From: Aestuariimicrobium sp. p3-SID1156
Lineage (GTDB): Bacteria > Actinomycetota > Actinomycetes > Propionibacteriales > Propionibacteriaceae
Assembly (NCBI RefSeq): GCF_025144225.1
Contig: NZ_JALXXB010000002.1
Coordinates: 453,268 to 517,267 of the forward strand
Length of the DNA: 64,000 nucleotides
Direction: 5' to 3'
A model generated the notes under the pieces. It made no database searches. It was given only the letters and a program-made list of their open reading frames with translations, and had not been told where the DNA came from. Positions 15,677-23,600 of this stretch are shown one piece after another. A program made the position numbers and the translations under genes. Every line of letters starts with the position of its first letter. The first letter of the stretch is position 1.

Positions 15677-16933
15677 TCAGGCTCGCCGCGCCCGGCCGAG
15701 CTCCTTGTTGGTCGGGCGGATGTCCTCGCCGGTGAGCAGTTCGTGCACCTCGTAGGTGACCAGGGCGCCGCTGAGCAGTTCGGCCCACGGCTCATTGCCA
15801 GCATGGGACGCCGACGAGGCTCGCCACGGCATGCCCTCCTGCTCGGGAGCCAGCAGGGGGCGCGCGACCCACGTGTCCCAACTGGCGAGGTCCCAGCCGT
15901 GGGCCGGGTCTGCCTCGCGCAGGTGGGTGTGGTCATGGCTGGTGACCAGCACCTGCCCGGCGAGGGTGGTGCGCTGCCAGCCGACCACCGGACCCGACGC
16001 GGTGTGGAAAACCGACTCCTGGAGGCCCTCGGGGGCGTCCAGATCATCATGCAGTTCATGGCTGACGGTCGGGGGACGCACGGCCACGGGCTGCACGGCC
16101 CGTCCTCGCCAGCGGGCCCACGCGGAGCCGCGACGCAGCGCGGGGGTGGGCGCAACCGCATCGATGTGGGCGTCGGCGTCCCCGGCATCGGGCTCGAGGT
16201 CGACCCTGCGTTCGACCAGCCGATCGGTGAGGACCTCGACCATGGCGCCCAGTGGCTGGGCCACGCCGGCGGCATCGGCCAGGTGCCAGCGCCCGAAGGT
16301 GCGCGGTAGCGTCCAGCGGGTCGCCAACCAGGCAGGTGCCCGTTCGGGATCACTGGCCCCGGCTCGCCAGCCGGCCATGAGGAGGAGGTCGGCGAGGCGC
16401 CGGTCGCGCAGTTCCCTGGCAAGTTGCCCCAGCGTACGGCGGCCCCACAGCTCCTGGACGCGCGAGGGGCCGAGATCCCCGGCGGGGAAGGGCCGCTCGG
16501 TCCCGGTCATCCGGAGGGCCTGCCACACGGTGTCGGCGCCGTCGAGCAGGGCGGTCCAGCGGTCGGCGGCCGCATCCCCCACGAGTGGGCGCAGGGCGTG
16601 CAACTGGCCGCCGCGGTCGTCGGGAAGGAGGAGCTCGATGCCGTCCTCCCAGCGGTGGACTGCCGGTGGGGCCGGGACCAGATCCAGGTCGTGGCGGGCG
16701 AGTTCGGCGGTGAAGGCGCGTCCGGATTTCTTGAGCAGGTCCCGCCAGGCGGCCGGGAGGGTGATGACGGGCTCGAGGTCGTCGACCAGCACACCCGGCA
16801 GGTCGTGGCCGCGAGCACGCCCACCCAGGGGGCCGGCGGGGTCGAGGCTGACATAGTGGCCGGCCTTGGCCAGGCGCAGGGCGGCGGCGATCCCTGCGAG
16901 CGTGCCGCCGGTGATGTGGACGTGGGTGGCCAT
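15677..16933 (-). CDS. FAD/NAD(P)-binding oxidoreductase, flavin amine oxidase-like
   Basis: A 418-residue protein starting with a Rossmann dinucleotide fold, ITGGTLAGIAAALRLAKAGHYVSL, and PLGGRARG, the pattern of phytoene desaturase and amine oxidase relatives. The first glycine loop reads GGTLAG where GGGxxG is usual. The remainder has few recognisable motifs, so substrate is unknown. Start ATG 16933 lies three bases after the DUF4126 stop, so the two are probably co-transcribed from the leaderless promoter at 17573-17578. The helicase gene follows after a 107-base gap and may have its own promoter. Confidence 0.7.
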   Translation of the reverse strand: MATHVHITGGTLAGIAAALRLAKAGHYVSLDPAGPLGGRARGHDLPGVLVDDLEPVITLPAAWRDLLKKSGRAFTAELARHDLDLVPAPPAVHRWEDGIELLLPDDRGGQLHALRPLVGDAAADRWTALLDGADTVWQALRMTGTERPFPAGDLGPSRVQELWGRRTLGQLARELRDRRLADLLLMAGWRAGASDPERAPAWLATRWTLPRTFGRWHLADAAGVAQPLGAMVEVLTDRLVERRVDLEPDAGDADAHIDAVAPTPALRRGSAWARWRGRAVQPVAVRPPTVSHELHDDLDAPEGLQESVFHTASGPVVGWQRTTLAGQVLVTSHDHTHLREADPAHGWDLASWDTWVARPLLAPEQEGMPWRASSASHAGNEPWAELLSGALVTYEVHELLTGEDIRPTNKELGRARRA

Positions 16934-16936
16934 CGG

Positions 16937-17566
16937 TCAGCTGCGTACCGCACGGTCGGGATTGCCGTCGGCAGTCGCCACCGCGGGCTCGCGACGAATC
17001 CAACGCGTGATGGCGCGGAAGCCCTGTCGGACCTTGGCGAAGAGGTAGAAGAAGATGATGGCGCCGGCAACCAGGAGGACCGCCGCGACCACCCCGGCCA
17101 GTACCGGGCTGACCGCAGCCAGGGACAGCACGCCGACCAGGCTGAGGTCATCGGCCACCGAATGGGTGATGTTGCTGACCGGCTCCGGGGAGGTATTGAG
17201 GGCCATCCGCGTGCCGGACTTGGTGATGTGGCTGAGCAGGGCCGTGACGCCGCCCACGCTGGCCAGGGTGATGGTGAGGAGGTCGCCGGAGGCACCGGCA
17301 ATCAGCGCGCCGATCACGGCGCCGGCGATGGGGCGGATGACGGTGGAGATGCTGTCCCAGGCGGAGTCGAGGTAGGGAATCTTGTCGGCCACCAGCTCGA
17401 GCAGCCCGAGGATGCCCATGATCACCAACACGTCCAGGCGCTGGAAGCCGGGGGGCACCTGGTCCAGATGGGCGAAGCGGCCCAACAAGCCGAGTACGAA
17501 GACCGTGGCATAGGCGTTGAGTCCGCTGGCCCAGCCGGAGGCGAAGGTCAATCCGAACAGCTCCAT
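16937..17566 (-). CDS. DUF4126 multi-pass membrane protein
   Basis: A 209-residue hydrophobic protein with about five to six membrane helices, including YATVFVLGLLGRF, LDVLVIMGILGLLELVADKI and a C-terminal LAGVVAAVLLVAGAIIFFYLF. The pattern ELVADKIPYLDSAWD followed by a glycine-rich repeat region is characteristic of DUF4126. The function is unknown; loop sequences do not show transporter motifs. The ATG at 17566 is preferred over the frame that continues into the divergent monooxygenase gene, since TACGCT sits six bases upstream. Starts of this gene and the divergent one are 27 bases apart. Confidence 0.78.
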   Translation of the reverse strand: MELFGLTFASGWASGLNAYATVFVLGLLGRFAHLDQVPPGFQRLDVLVIMGILGLLELVADKIPYLDSAWDSISTVIRPIAGAVIGALIAGASGDLLTITLASVGGVTALLSHITKSGTRMALNTSPEPVSNITHSVADDLSLVGVLSLAAVSPVLAGVVAAVLLVAGAIIFFYLFAKVRQGFRAITRWIRREPAVATADGNPDRAVRS

Positions 17567-17572
17567 GCTGCC

Positions 17573-17578
17573 AGCGTA
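17573..17578 (-). promoter_or_regulatory. -10 element of leaderless DUF4126 gene
   Basis: TACGCT on the minus strand ends six bases before the ATG at 17566. It is only three bases from the -10 of the divergent gene, so the two promoters must compete. Confidence 0.5.
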
Positions 17579-17581
17579 GGG

Positions 17582-17587
17582 CAGGAT
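17582..17587 (+). promoter_or_regulatory. -10 element of leaderless monooxygenase gene
   Basis: CAGGAT ends six bases before the ATG at 17594. It keeps A2 and T6 of the consensus but lacks T1, so it is a weaker call. Confidence 0.4.
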
Positions 17588-17593
17588 GGCGAC

Positions 17594-18574
17594 ATGATCA
17601 GCGTGGACATCGTTGGCGGTGGAGTTTCCGGTCTGGCCCTGGCGGGCGCGCTGGATCCTTCCCGATTCCGGGTCCGGCTGCACGAGACCAATCCCGGCTT
17701 CATCAAGCTCGGCACTGTGCTGGGCATGTGGCCCGCGGCCATGCGTGCGCTGCGCACCCTCGGTGTGGACGACCAGGTGCGCGCGGTCGGGGTACCGGTC
17801 GAGAGTGCCCACTTGTGCGACAGTTCCGGGCGCCGGCTGACGTTCCATTCCGCTCCCGGCAACAGCTGGTTGATCCCCCGCCCCGACCTGCTCGCGATCC
17901 TGGAGAAGGCGATTCCGGGGGAGGTGGAATGGGTCCACGGGCAGGTGAGCGACCCTGCCCAGCTCACCGGTGACCTGGTGGTGGGTTGCGATGGGGTGCG
18001 GTCGCTGGTGCGTGACACCATCTTCGGACGCACCGCCCACCAGACCGGGGTGATGGCCTTTCGCGGCATCGTCGACGGGCCGGTGGAACAGTACGCACCC
18101 GGCCAGCATGGGTTGGTGGAGTATTGGGGCGGAGGCGCACTGTTCGGCATGTCGCCCAATACCCGCGACGTGACCAACTGGTACACCGCGACCCGGGAGT
18201 TCGAGGTCACCCCCCAGCAGGCGCTGGACTGGTCGCGGGAGAAATTCGTCGAATTCCCGGCCCCGGTCAGGGCCGTACTGGCCGCAGCGGATCCCCGCCG
18301 GACGCTGGTCAATCGCGTCCTCGAGGCACCGATGCTGACCAGCCTGGTGCGTGGCCGGTACGTCCTGGCGGGGGACTCGGCGCATGCCATGGCGCCCAAT
18401 CTGGGTCGAGGTGCCTGCGAGGCGCTCGTCGATAGCGCCGTGCTGGCCAAGGAACTGTCCACCCAACCACTGGAGCGTGCCCTGCGACGCTACAACGAGC
18501 GTCGGGTGGTCGCCGGGCAGGCCGTCAAGCTGGCTTCGGCGGCTGTCTGTCGGACGGCGCTGGCCTGGCCCTGA
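17594..18574 (+). CDS. FAD-dependent monooxygenase (PHBH family)
   Basis: A 326-residue class A flavoprotein hydroxylase. The FAD-binding GxGxxG is seen as IVGGGVSGLALAGAL at the N-terminus. The second motif is DLVVGCDGVRSLVR near residue 135, and the third, GRYVLAGDSAHAMAPNLGRGA, near residue 255, binds the FAD ribityl chain. It is shorter than many relatives (about 380-400), with no C-terminal extension. Such enzymes hydroxylate aromatics or terpenoid and polyketide intermediates; no pathway partner is adjacent. It converges with the DUF2891 gene 12 bases after its stop. Confidence 0.83.
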   Translation: MISVDIVGGGVSGLALAGALDPSRFRVRLHETNPGFIKLGTVLGMWPAAMRALRTLGVDDQVRAVGVPVESAHLCDSSGRRLTFHSAPGNSWLIPRPDLLAILEKAIPGEVEWVHGQVSDPAQLTGDLVVGCDGVRSLVRDTIFGRTAHQTGVMAFRGIVDGPVEQYAPGQHGLVEYWGGGALFGMSPNTRDVTNWYTATREFEVTPQQALDWSREKFVEFPAPVRAVLAAADPRRTLVNRVLEAPMLTSLVRGRYVLAGDSAHAMAPNLGRGACEALVDSAVLAKELSTQPLERALRRYNERRVVAGQAVKLASAAVCRTALAWP

Positions 18575-18586
18575 TATGGCTCCACC

Positions 18587-19612
18587 TCAGAGGAGTGCGA
18601 AGCTGACCAGCCAATGGGTGCTCATGAAGTCACCCTCGCTGATCGGCTGGGAGGCCCAGGCGAACTGCTCGGCGGAGGACTGCAGGACGCGCGCGCGAGC
18701 GGGGTCCTCGAGCCAGGGGGCGATCCGGCGCAACATGGCCGAGCGCGAGAGGCCGAGCCCGTAGAGGTGGACCGCGTGCCCATCGGTCGGGTCGAGGACT
18801 TCCGGCAGGGCCAGCAGGGGGTCCCCGGGCTCACCGAGCACGGGCAGGAAGGTGCGCAGCCAGGGACCGAACTCCTCGGCGGACAGAACGCGGCGCATCA
18901 GGTCGGCCTCGGTGAGGGCGGGGGAGAGGAAGTCCGAGCCGGAAGGCTCCCAGGCGCTCGGGTAGTCCATGTCGGAGGCGAACCAGCCCATGGCGGCCTG
19001 GTCGATGGCCGTCACGACCTCTGGACGCCCCAGGGTCTCGTAGGCATCGCGGGCCAGGCCCAGGGCGAAGGCGGTGTTGCTGTGGACGCCATGGCGGACC
19101 GGAGCAGCCAGGTTCGGCAACCAGGCGACCAGGTGGTCGGCGATCACGTCGGAGAGCGGGCTGAGGGCCTCGGCCCACGTCTCTGCGTGGTTGGCCAACG
19201 GGTCCGAACCCTGCGCGAGGCGGGCGGCGGTGGCCGAGAGCAGTGCGGCCCAGCCCCAGCCGTAGGGACGCTCGTAGCTGCGGCGCTCAGCAAGGTAGGC
19301 CGCCTCGACGGCGATGTTCTGGGCGGTCAGGCGGGTGTCGAGTTCCTCGACCAGATCGCTGTGGGGGGCGGCGGTGATGTCCTCGGAGGACTCCAGCAGG
19401 AGCATGGCCGACCACTGCATGTGGGCTGCCGAATGCCAGTCCAGACTGGCGTGGAATGCCGGGTGCAGGACCTCGGGAACGGTCTGACAATCATCTGCTG
19501 ACAAGCACATGTGCGCTGGTGCCCAGGGCCAGGCGGTACGCAGCACAGCCCGCACGGTCGCGGCCCACTCGGAGCCGTGGCGGGCCAGGCGTGCACTGGT
19601 GATCTCGTCCAT
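18587..19612 (-). CDS. DUF2891 family protein
   Basis: A 341-residue protein with hallmark DUF2891 stretches: HPAFHASLDWHSAAHMQW near residue 50, YERPYGWGW near 118, HGVHSNTAFALGLA near 180 and EPSGSDFLSPALTEADLMRR near 225. Conserved His, Trp and Arg residues within an alpha-helical repeat suggest an alpha/alpha-barrel enzyme, but no activity is known for the family. No signal peptide is visible. The ATG at 19612 has a TAGGCT box seven bases upstream, so it is called leaderless. It shares its upstream region, including a DnaA box, with the divergent mutasome operon. Confidence 0.85.
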   Translation of the reverse strand: MDEITSARLARHGSEWAATVRAVLRTAWPWAPAHMCLSADDCQTVPEVLHPAFHASLDWHSAAHMQWSAMLLLESSEDITAAPHSDLVEELDTRLTAQNIAVEAAYLAERRSYERPYGWGWAALLSATAARLAQGSDPLANHAETWAEALSPLSDVIADHLVAWLPNLAAPVRHGVHSNTAFALGLARDAYETLGRPEVVTAIDQAAMGWFASDMDYPSAWEPSGSDFLSPALTEADLMRRVLSAEEFGPWLRTFLPVLGEPGDPLLALPEVLDPTDGHAVHLYGLGLSRSAMLRRIAPWLEDPARARVLQSSAEQFAWASQPISEGDFMSTHWLVSFALL

Positions 19613-19619
19613 GCGGTGC

Positions 19620-19625
19620 AGCCTA
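19620..19625 (-). promoter_or_regulatory. -10 element of leaderless DUF2891 gene
   Basis: TAGGCT on the minus strand ends seven bases before the ATG at 19612. Confidence 0.55.
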
Positions 19626-19642
19626 CTCGCCTCTCCGCAGAG

Positions 19643-19651
19643 TTATCCACA
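19643..19651 (+). promoter_or_regulatory. DnaA box
   Basis: TTATCCACA is a perfect match to the classical DnaA-binding nonamer. It lies between the divergent DUF2891 and mutasome promoters, about 20-40 bases from each core promoter. A single box does not make an origin. Confidence 0.5.
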
Positions 19652-19666
19652 GCCTGACAAGGGGCC

Positions 19667-19697
19667 TTGACGGATCTGTCGGGAGGCGGGTTATAGT
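19667..19697 (+). promoter_or_regulatory. promoter of the mutasome operon
   Basis: A -35-like TTGACG (19667-19672) and a good -10, TATAGT (19692-19697), are separated by 19 bases, slightly longer than ideal. Transcription should start near 19704, at the edge of the LexA box. Confidence 0.6.
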
Positions 19698-19705
19698 GGA
19701 GGTGT

Positions 19706-19721
19706 TCGAACAGCGGTTCGA
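19706..19721 (+). promoter_or_regulatory. LexA (SOS) box
   Basis: TCGAACAGCGGTTCGA is a 16-base palindrome matching the actinobacterial LexA consensus CGAAC-N4-GTTCG exactly. It covers the predicted start of transcription, so LexA bound here would block initiation until DNA damage. The genes that follow are error-prone polymerases, which supports the call. Confidence 0.85.
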
Positions 19722-19743
19722 TTGATTCGATCGCTGGGAGGAC

Positions 19744-19797
19744 ACCGGGACCGCCCCGGGTGGATGGCTTCGACCCCCATCCATCCGGGGCTCCGGT
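19744..19797 (+). ncRNA. strong hairpin in the mutasome 5' leader
   Basis: Arms 19754-19767 and 19777-19790 pair over 14 consecutive positions (one G-U) around a nine-base loop. An outer helix ACCGG (19744-19748) with CCGGT (19793-19797) extends it after an internal loop. The hairpin starts about 40 bases into the roughly 195-base leader. No U-tract follows, so a simple terminator is unlikely; a regulatory or stabilising structure is possible. I know of no named RNA family here. Confidence 0.5.
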
Positions 19798-19899
19798 CAC
19801 CCCGGGTCGAATCGGGTGTCGTCCATGGTCGAGGGCGGCAGGCGGTGGGGCACATCGAATGGATGGCCCGCAAGGGCATGTGAGTAGGGGAAGACTGAC

Positions 19900-20235
19900 A
19901 TGCGCAGACATGACGACCAGATCGAGGTCACCTGTGACCGCGATGGAGCACCCAGTAGGTTCCGCTGGCGGGGGGCGCTGTGGCGCGTCCTGGCGGTGGA
20001 GAACCACTGGAATGAAACGGGTTCCTGGTGGACCGGCCCCGCCGTGCGTGCTGCCCGCGGGGAGGACGTCGAGGGTTCGGACCTCGAGGTTGAACTCGTG
20101 GGTGGGGACCTGCTCGACGAGCTGGTGGTGTGGCGGGTCGAGGCGGCCAATGGGTTGCCCGGCAGCCGTGGCATCTACGAACTGGCCCATGCCCCTGCTC
20201 GCGCTGCCTGGCAGCTCAAGGGGGTGCTGGACTGA
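19900..20235 (+). CDS. DUF6504 mutasome-associated protein
   Basis: A 111-residue protein with RFRWRGALWRVLAVENHW and a later IYELAHAPARAAWQLKGVLD, features of DUF6504. Members of that family in Actinobacteria are commonly encoded next to DnaE2 and Y-family polymerases, which is the case here. Many Trp and Arg residues suggest a small beta-rich domain that may bind DNA or a polymerase; this is inference. GGGGAAG lies about seven bases before the ATG. It is the first gene after the LexA box, and its stop overlaps the next start by one base. Confidence 0.75.
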   Translation: MRRHDDQIEVTCDRDGAPSRFRWRGALWRVLAVENHWNETGSWWTGPAVRAARGEDVEGSDLEVELVGGDLLDELVVWRVEAANGLPGSRGIYELAHAPARAAWQLKGVLD

Positions 20236-20696
20236 TGCCTCCCACCTCCATACCGGCCTGGGTTCCCGACATCCGCCACGCCCGCAACCTCGTCATCGAC
20301 GCCCTGCTGTGTGAGGATCGCGTCGATCGCTACCTACGGGCCCACCAGGCCGTGGCCCTCGCGGCCGACGCCGCGGTGCTGGCACGCACCGGTCGCCGTC
20401 TCCCCGAGGACCTGGCCGACCCCTGGGGGTTGGTGGCCCGCAGTGTCCCCGGACTGGCCGAATGGGCCACCTACTTCTCCGCCACCCAGCGGCGGCGACA
20501 GGCCGTGCGGGCTGGTCGTCTGGCCATCAGCGAACGAGAGGCCGACGACATGGTGCGCGATGCCGACCAGTTCTGCGATCTCGCCCTGGCCAGCGCCAGT
20601 TCCTTCAGCGCACCCCGCTGGGAGGAGATCGACCAGGCCAGCATCCGCATTGCAACGGGGCATGGGCGCACCCGCAGCGCCGGAGGTGCGGGATGA
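20235..20696 (+). CDS. SAV_6107-type HEPN domain protein
   Basis: A 153-residue all-helical protein matching the SAV_6107 HEPN family in its order of elements: ARNLVIDALLCEDRVDRYLRAHQAVALAADA, then a long helical middle and SFSAPRWEEIDQAS. HEPN domains often act as RNases or nucleotide-binding adaptors; the RX4-6H catalytic motif of RNase HEPN proteins might be RAHQ or be absent, so catalytic activity is doubtful. It sits between DUF6504 and dnaE2 with 1-base and 4-base overlaps, so it is very likely part of the same damage response. The internal ATG at 20235 is chosen from the TGATG junction. Confidence 0.72.
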   Translation: MPPTSIPAWVPDIRHARNLVIDALLCEDRVDRYLRAHQAVALAADAAVLARTGRRLPEDLADPWGLVARSVPGLAEWATYFSATQRRRQAVRAGRLAISEREADDMVRDADQFCDLALASASSFSAPRWEEIDQASIRIATGHGRTRSAGGAG

Positions 20697-23600
20697 GCGA
20701 CCCCTTCGTGCACCTGCGGGTGGCTTCGGGGTACTCCTTGCAACATGGGGCCTCCCACCCCGGTGAGCTGGTGGCGGCGGCAGCCGACCACGGCATGGAC
20801 ACCCTCGCCCTCACCGACCGCGACGGGCTCTACGGGGCGATCCGGTTCGCCAAGGCCTGCCTGCGCCATGGCATCGCTCCGGTATTGGGGGCAGATGTTG
20901 CGGTCCCCGACCCCCTGCAGCGGCGTCCGGCCCGGACGGTCTCTGCCGCCAGGGGAGGGGAACTGCGTGACCACAGGCTGCCCCGGGTCGTGGTGATGGC
21001 CACCTCTCGGCGGGGCTGGGCAAGCCTGTGCCGGCTCACCACCGCCACTCATCTGGCCGGTGAGCGGGGAGAACCGGTGTGCAGCCTGGACCTCATTGCC
21101 GAGCACGCCTCGAACGGTGGCCTGCTGGTCATGCTCGGCTCGGACTCCCCGCTGGGGCAGCGGGTCGCGGCCCGTGACCGGGTCGGGGCGGAGGCCGAAC
21201 TGCGGTGCTGGGTGGGGGCGCTGGGCAGTGAGCAGGTCGTGATCGCCGCCACCAACCACCAGGTGAAGGGCCTCACCTCCGAGGGGATCGGAGTGAACTC
21301 GGCGCTGCATGCCGGGGCGATGGTGGACCTGGCCGACCAGTTCGGCTTGTCGAGCGTGCTCACCAACCAGGTGCGGATGGCCCATCGCCACCAGGCGCCG
21401 ACCCTCGACGTGCTGGACGCTGCTCGACGGCTGGTGCCCCTGGACGTGCGCAATGTGGACCGGCGCAATGCCGAGGGCTGGCTCAAGCCGGGCAAGCAGA
21501 TGATCGATGTCGCCGCCGAGGTGGCTGATCGCTCCGGTCGTCGCGGGGGACTCGAAGGGGCCGAACGTCTCATCGCCGACACTCGTGCCCTGGCCCTGCG
21601 CTGCCAGCTCGACCCCCGCGATGACATCGGCCTGGGCGAGATCCACCTGCCTGAGTTCGACGTGCTGGGCACCACTGCCGAGCAGGCCATGGGAGTGTTG
21701 CGCGAACGCTGCCGGGCCGGCATCCCCAGCCGTTATGACCGGGGCCAGGAAGAGGTGGTGCTGCAGCGGTTGGAGGAGGAACTGGACACCATCAGCCACC
21801 TGGGCTTCGCCTCCTACTTCCTGACGGTGGCCGACGTGGTCGACCTGGTCCGGGGGATGGGGGTGCGCTGTGCTGCCCGCGGATCGGGTGCTGGCAGCCT
21901 GGTCAACCACCTGCTGGGTATCTCCGGGGTTGACCCTCTGGCCCATGGCCTGATCATGGAACGTTTCCTGTCCCCGCTGCGGCGTGCGCTGCCAGACATC
22001 GATCTGGATGTGGAATCCGCCCGGCGCACCGAGGTCTACGAGAAGGTCTTCGACACCTTCGGCGGGGAACGGGTCGCCTGCGTGGCGATGCTGGAGACCT
22101 ACCGGGTCCGCCATGCCGTGCGTGATGTGGGTGCTGCATTGAGCATGTCCCCGGCCGAGGTGGACGCCATCGCCAAGGCCTTCCCCCACATCCGTGCCCG
22201 GGACGCACGGGCAGCCCTCCGCGACCTTCCCGAGCTGCGGGCAGCCGGACTGGCCGAACGCAGGCTGGACGTGCTCTTCGAGCTGGTGGAATCCCTCGAC
22301 GGGCTACCCCGCCACGTCGCCCTGCACCCGTGTGGGGTGCTGCTGAGTGACTCCACCCTGGGTGACCGAACCCCGCTGGAGGCCAGCTATGGCGGGTTCC
22401 CCATGAGCCAGTTCGACAAGGACGATGTCGAGGACATCGGCCTTCTCAAGCTCGACGTGCTGGGCATCAGGATGCAGTCCTCCATCGCCCACTGCCTGGC
22501 CGAGGTGGAGCGCACCGGGCATCCGGTCCCGCCGGTCGATGAGTTGGGGCCCTTCGACGACGTCGACACCTACGCGATGATCGGCCGGGCTGCGACCCTG
22601 GGGTGTTTCCAGATCGAGTCACCCGGCCAGCGCGAGCTGGTGGGCAAGTTCGGACTGGAGAACTTCACCGACATCATCATCGACATCTCCCTGTTCCGGC
22701 CCGGCCCGGTGAAGTCGGACATGGTGGTGCCCTTCCTCAATGCCCGGCAGGGCTGGAGGATGGCCGAATACCTGCACCCGGACCTGGAGCCGGTGCTGGC
22801 TGAGACCGGAGGGGTCGTCGTCTTCCATGAGCAGATCATCAAGATGGTCGCAGTGATGACCGGCTGCAGCCTGGCCCAGGGTGATGAGGTCCGCCGGGCC
22901 TTGGGGGACCAGGCCGGCCAACTCGACGTGAGGGACTGGTTCATCCCCCTGGCCCTGGAACGCGGTTACCCCCAGCACGTGGTGGACAAGGCCTGGCAGG
23001 TGCTGGTCTCGTTCGCGTCCTTCGGGTTCTGCAAGGCGCATGCCGCCGCCTTTGCGCTGCCCACCTACCAGTCTGCGTGGCTGAAGCGGCACTATCCGGC
23101 CCATTTCGTGGCCGGCCTGCTCACCCACGATCCCGGTATGTACCCCAAGCGCCTCATCCTGGAGGAGGCTCGTCGGATGAGGGTGCCGGTCCTCGGCATC
23201 GACGTGAACCACAGCCGTTCCACCTGGCAGGTGGAATGCCTCCACGAGCCGGGGCGCGATGCCCCCGAACTCGATGATGGCAGCGAGGGCATCAGCCACC
23301 ATGCCGATCGTCGCCACCACCCGGTGCCGACGTCCGCGCTGGATGGGCAGGGGCTTCCCGATGACTCCGGGCATGGGCTGCGGATGGCCTTGTCGGAGGT
23401 GAAGGGGATCAGCCAGGCCGAGGTGGTGCGCATCGTGGCCGGGCAGCCCTACACCTCGCTCACTGACTTCTGGGTTCGGGCACAGGTGGAGCACCCTGTC
23501 GTGGAGCGGCTGGTGTTGGTGGGGGCATTCGATGAGATGTACGGGGTGGGGCGCGATGTCGCCGTGCTGCGCGCCGACCAGATCACCCGCCGCGACCTCC

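Noticed and set aside
16424..18574. A 716-codon plus-strand frame running into the monooxygenase
   Set aside because: The first 390 codons are antisense to the oxidoreductase and DUF4126 genes. The Rossmann start MISVDIVGGG begins at 17594 with a promoter box.
19643..19651. Replication origin or plasmid ori
   Set aside because: Only one DnaA box, no AT-rich unwinding region and no dnaA/dnaN neighbours.
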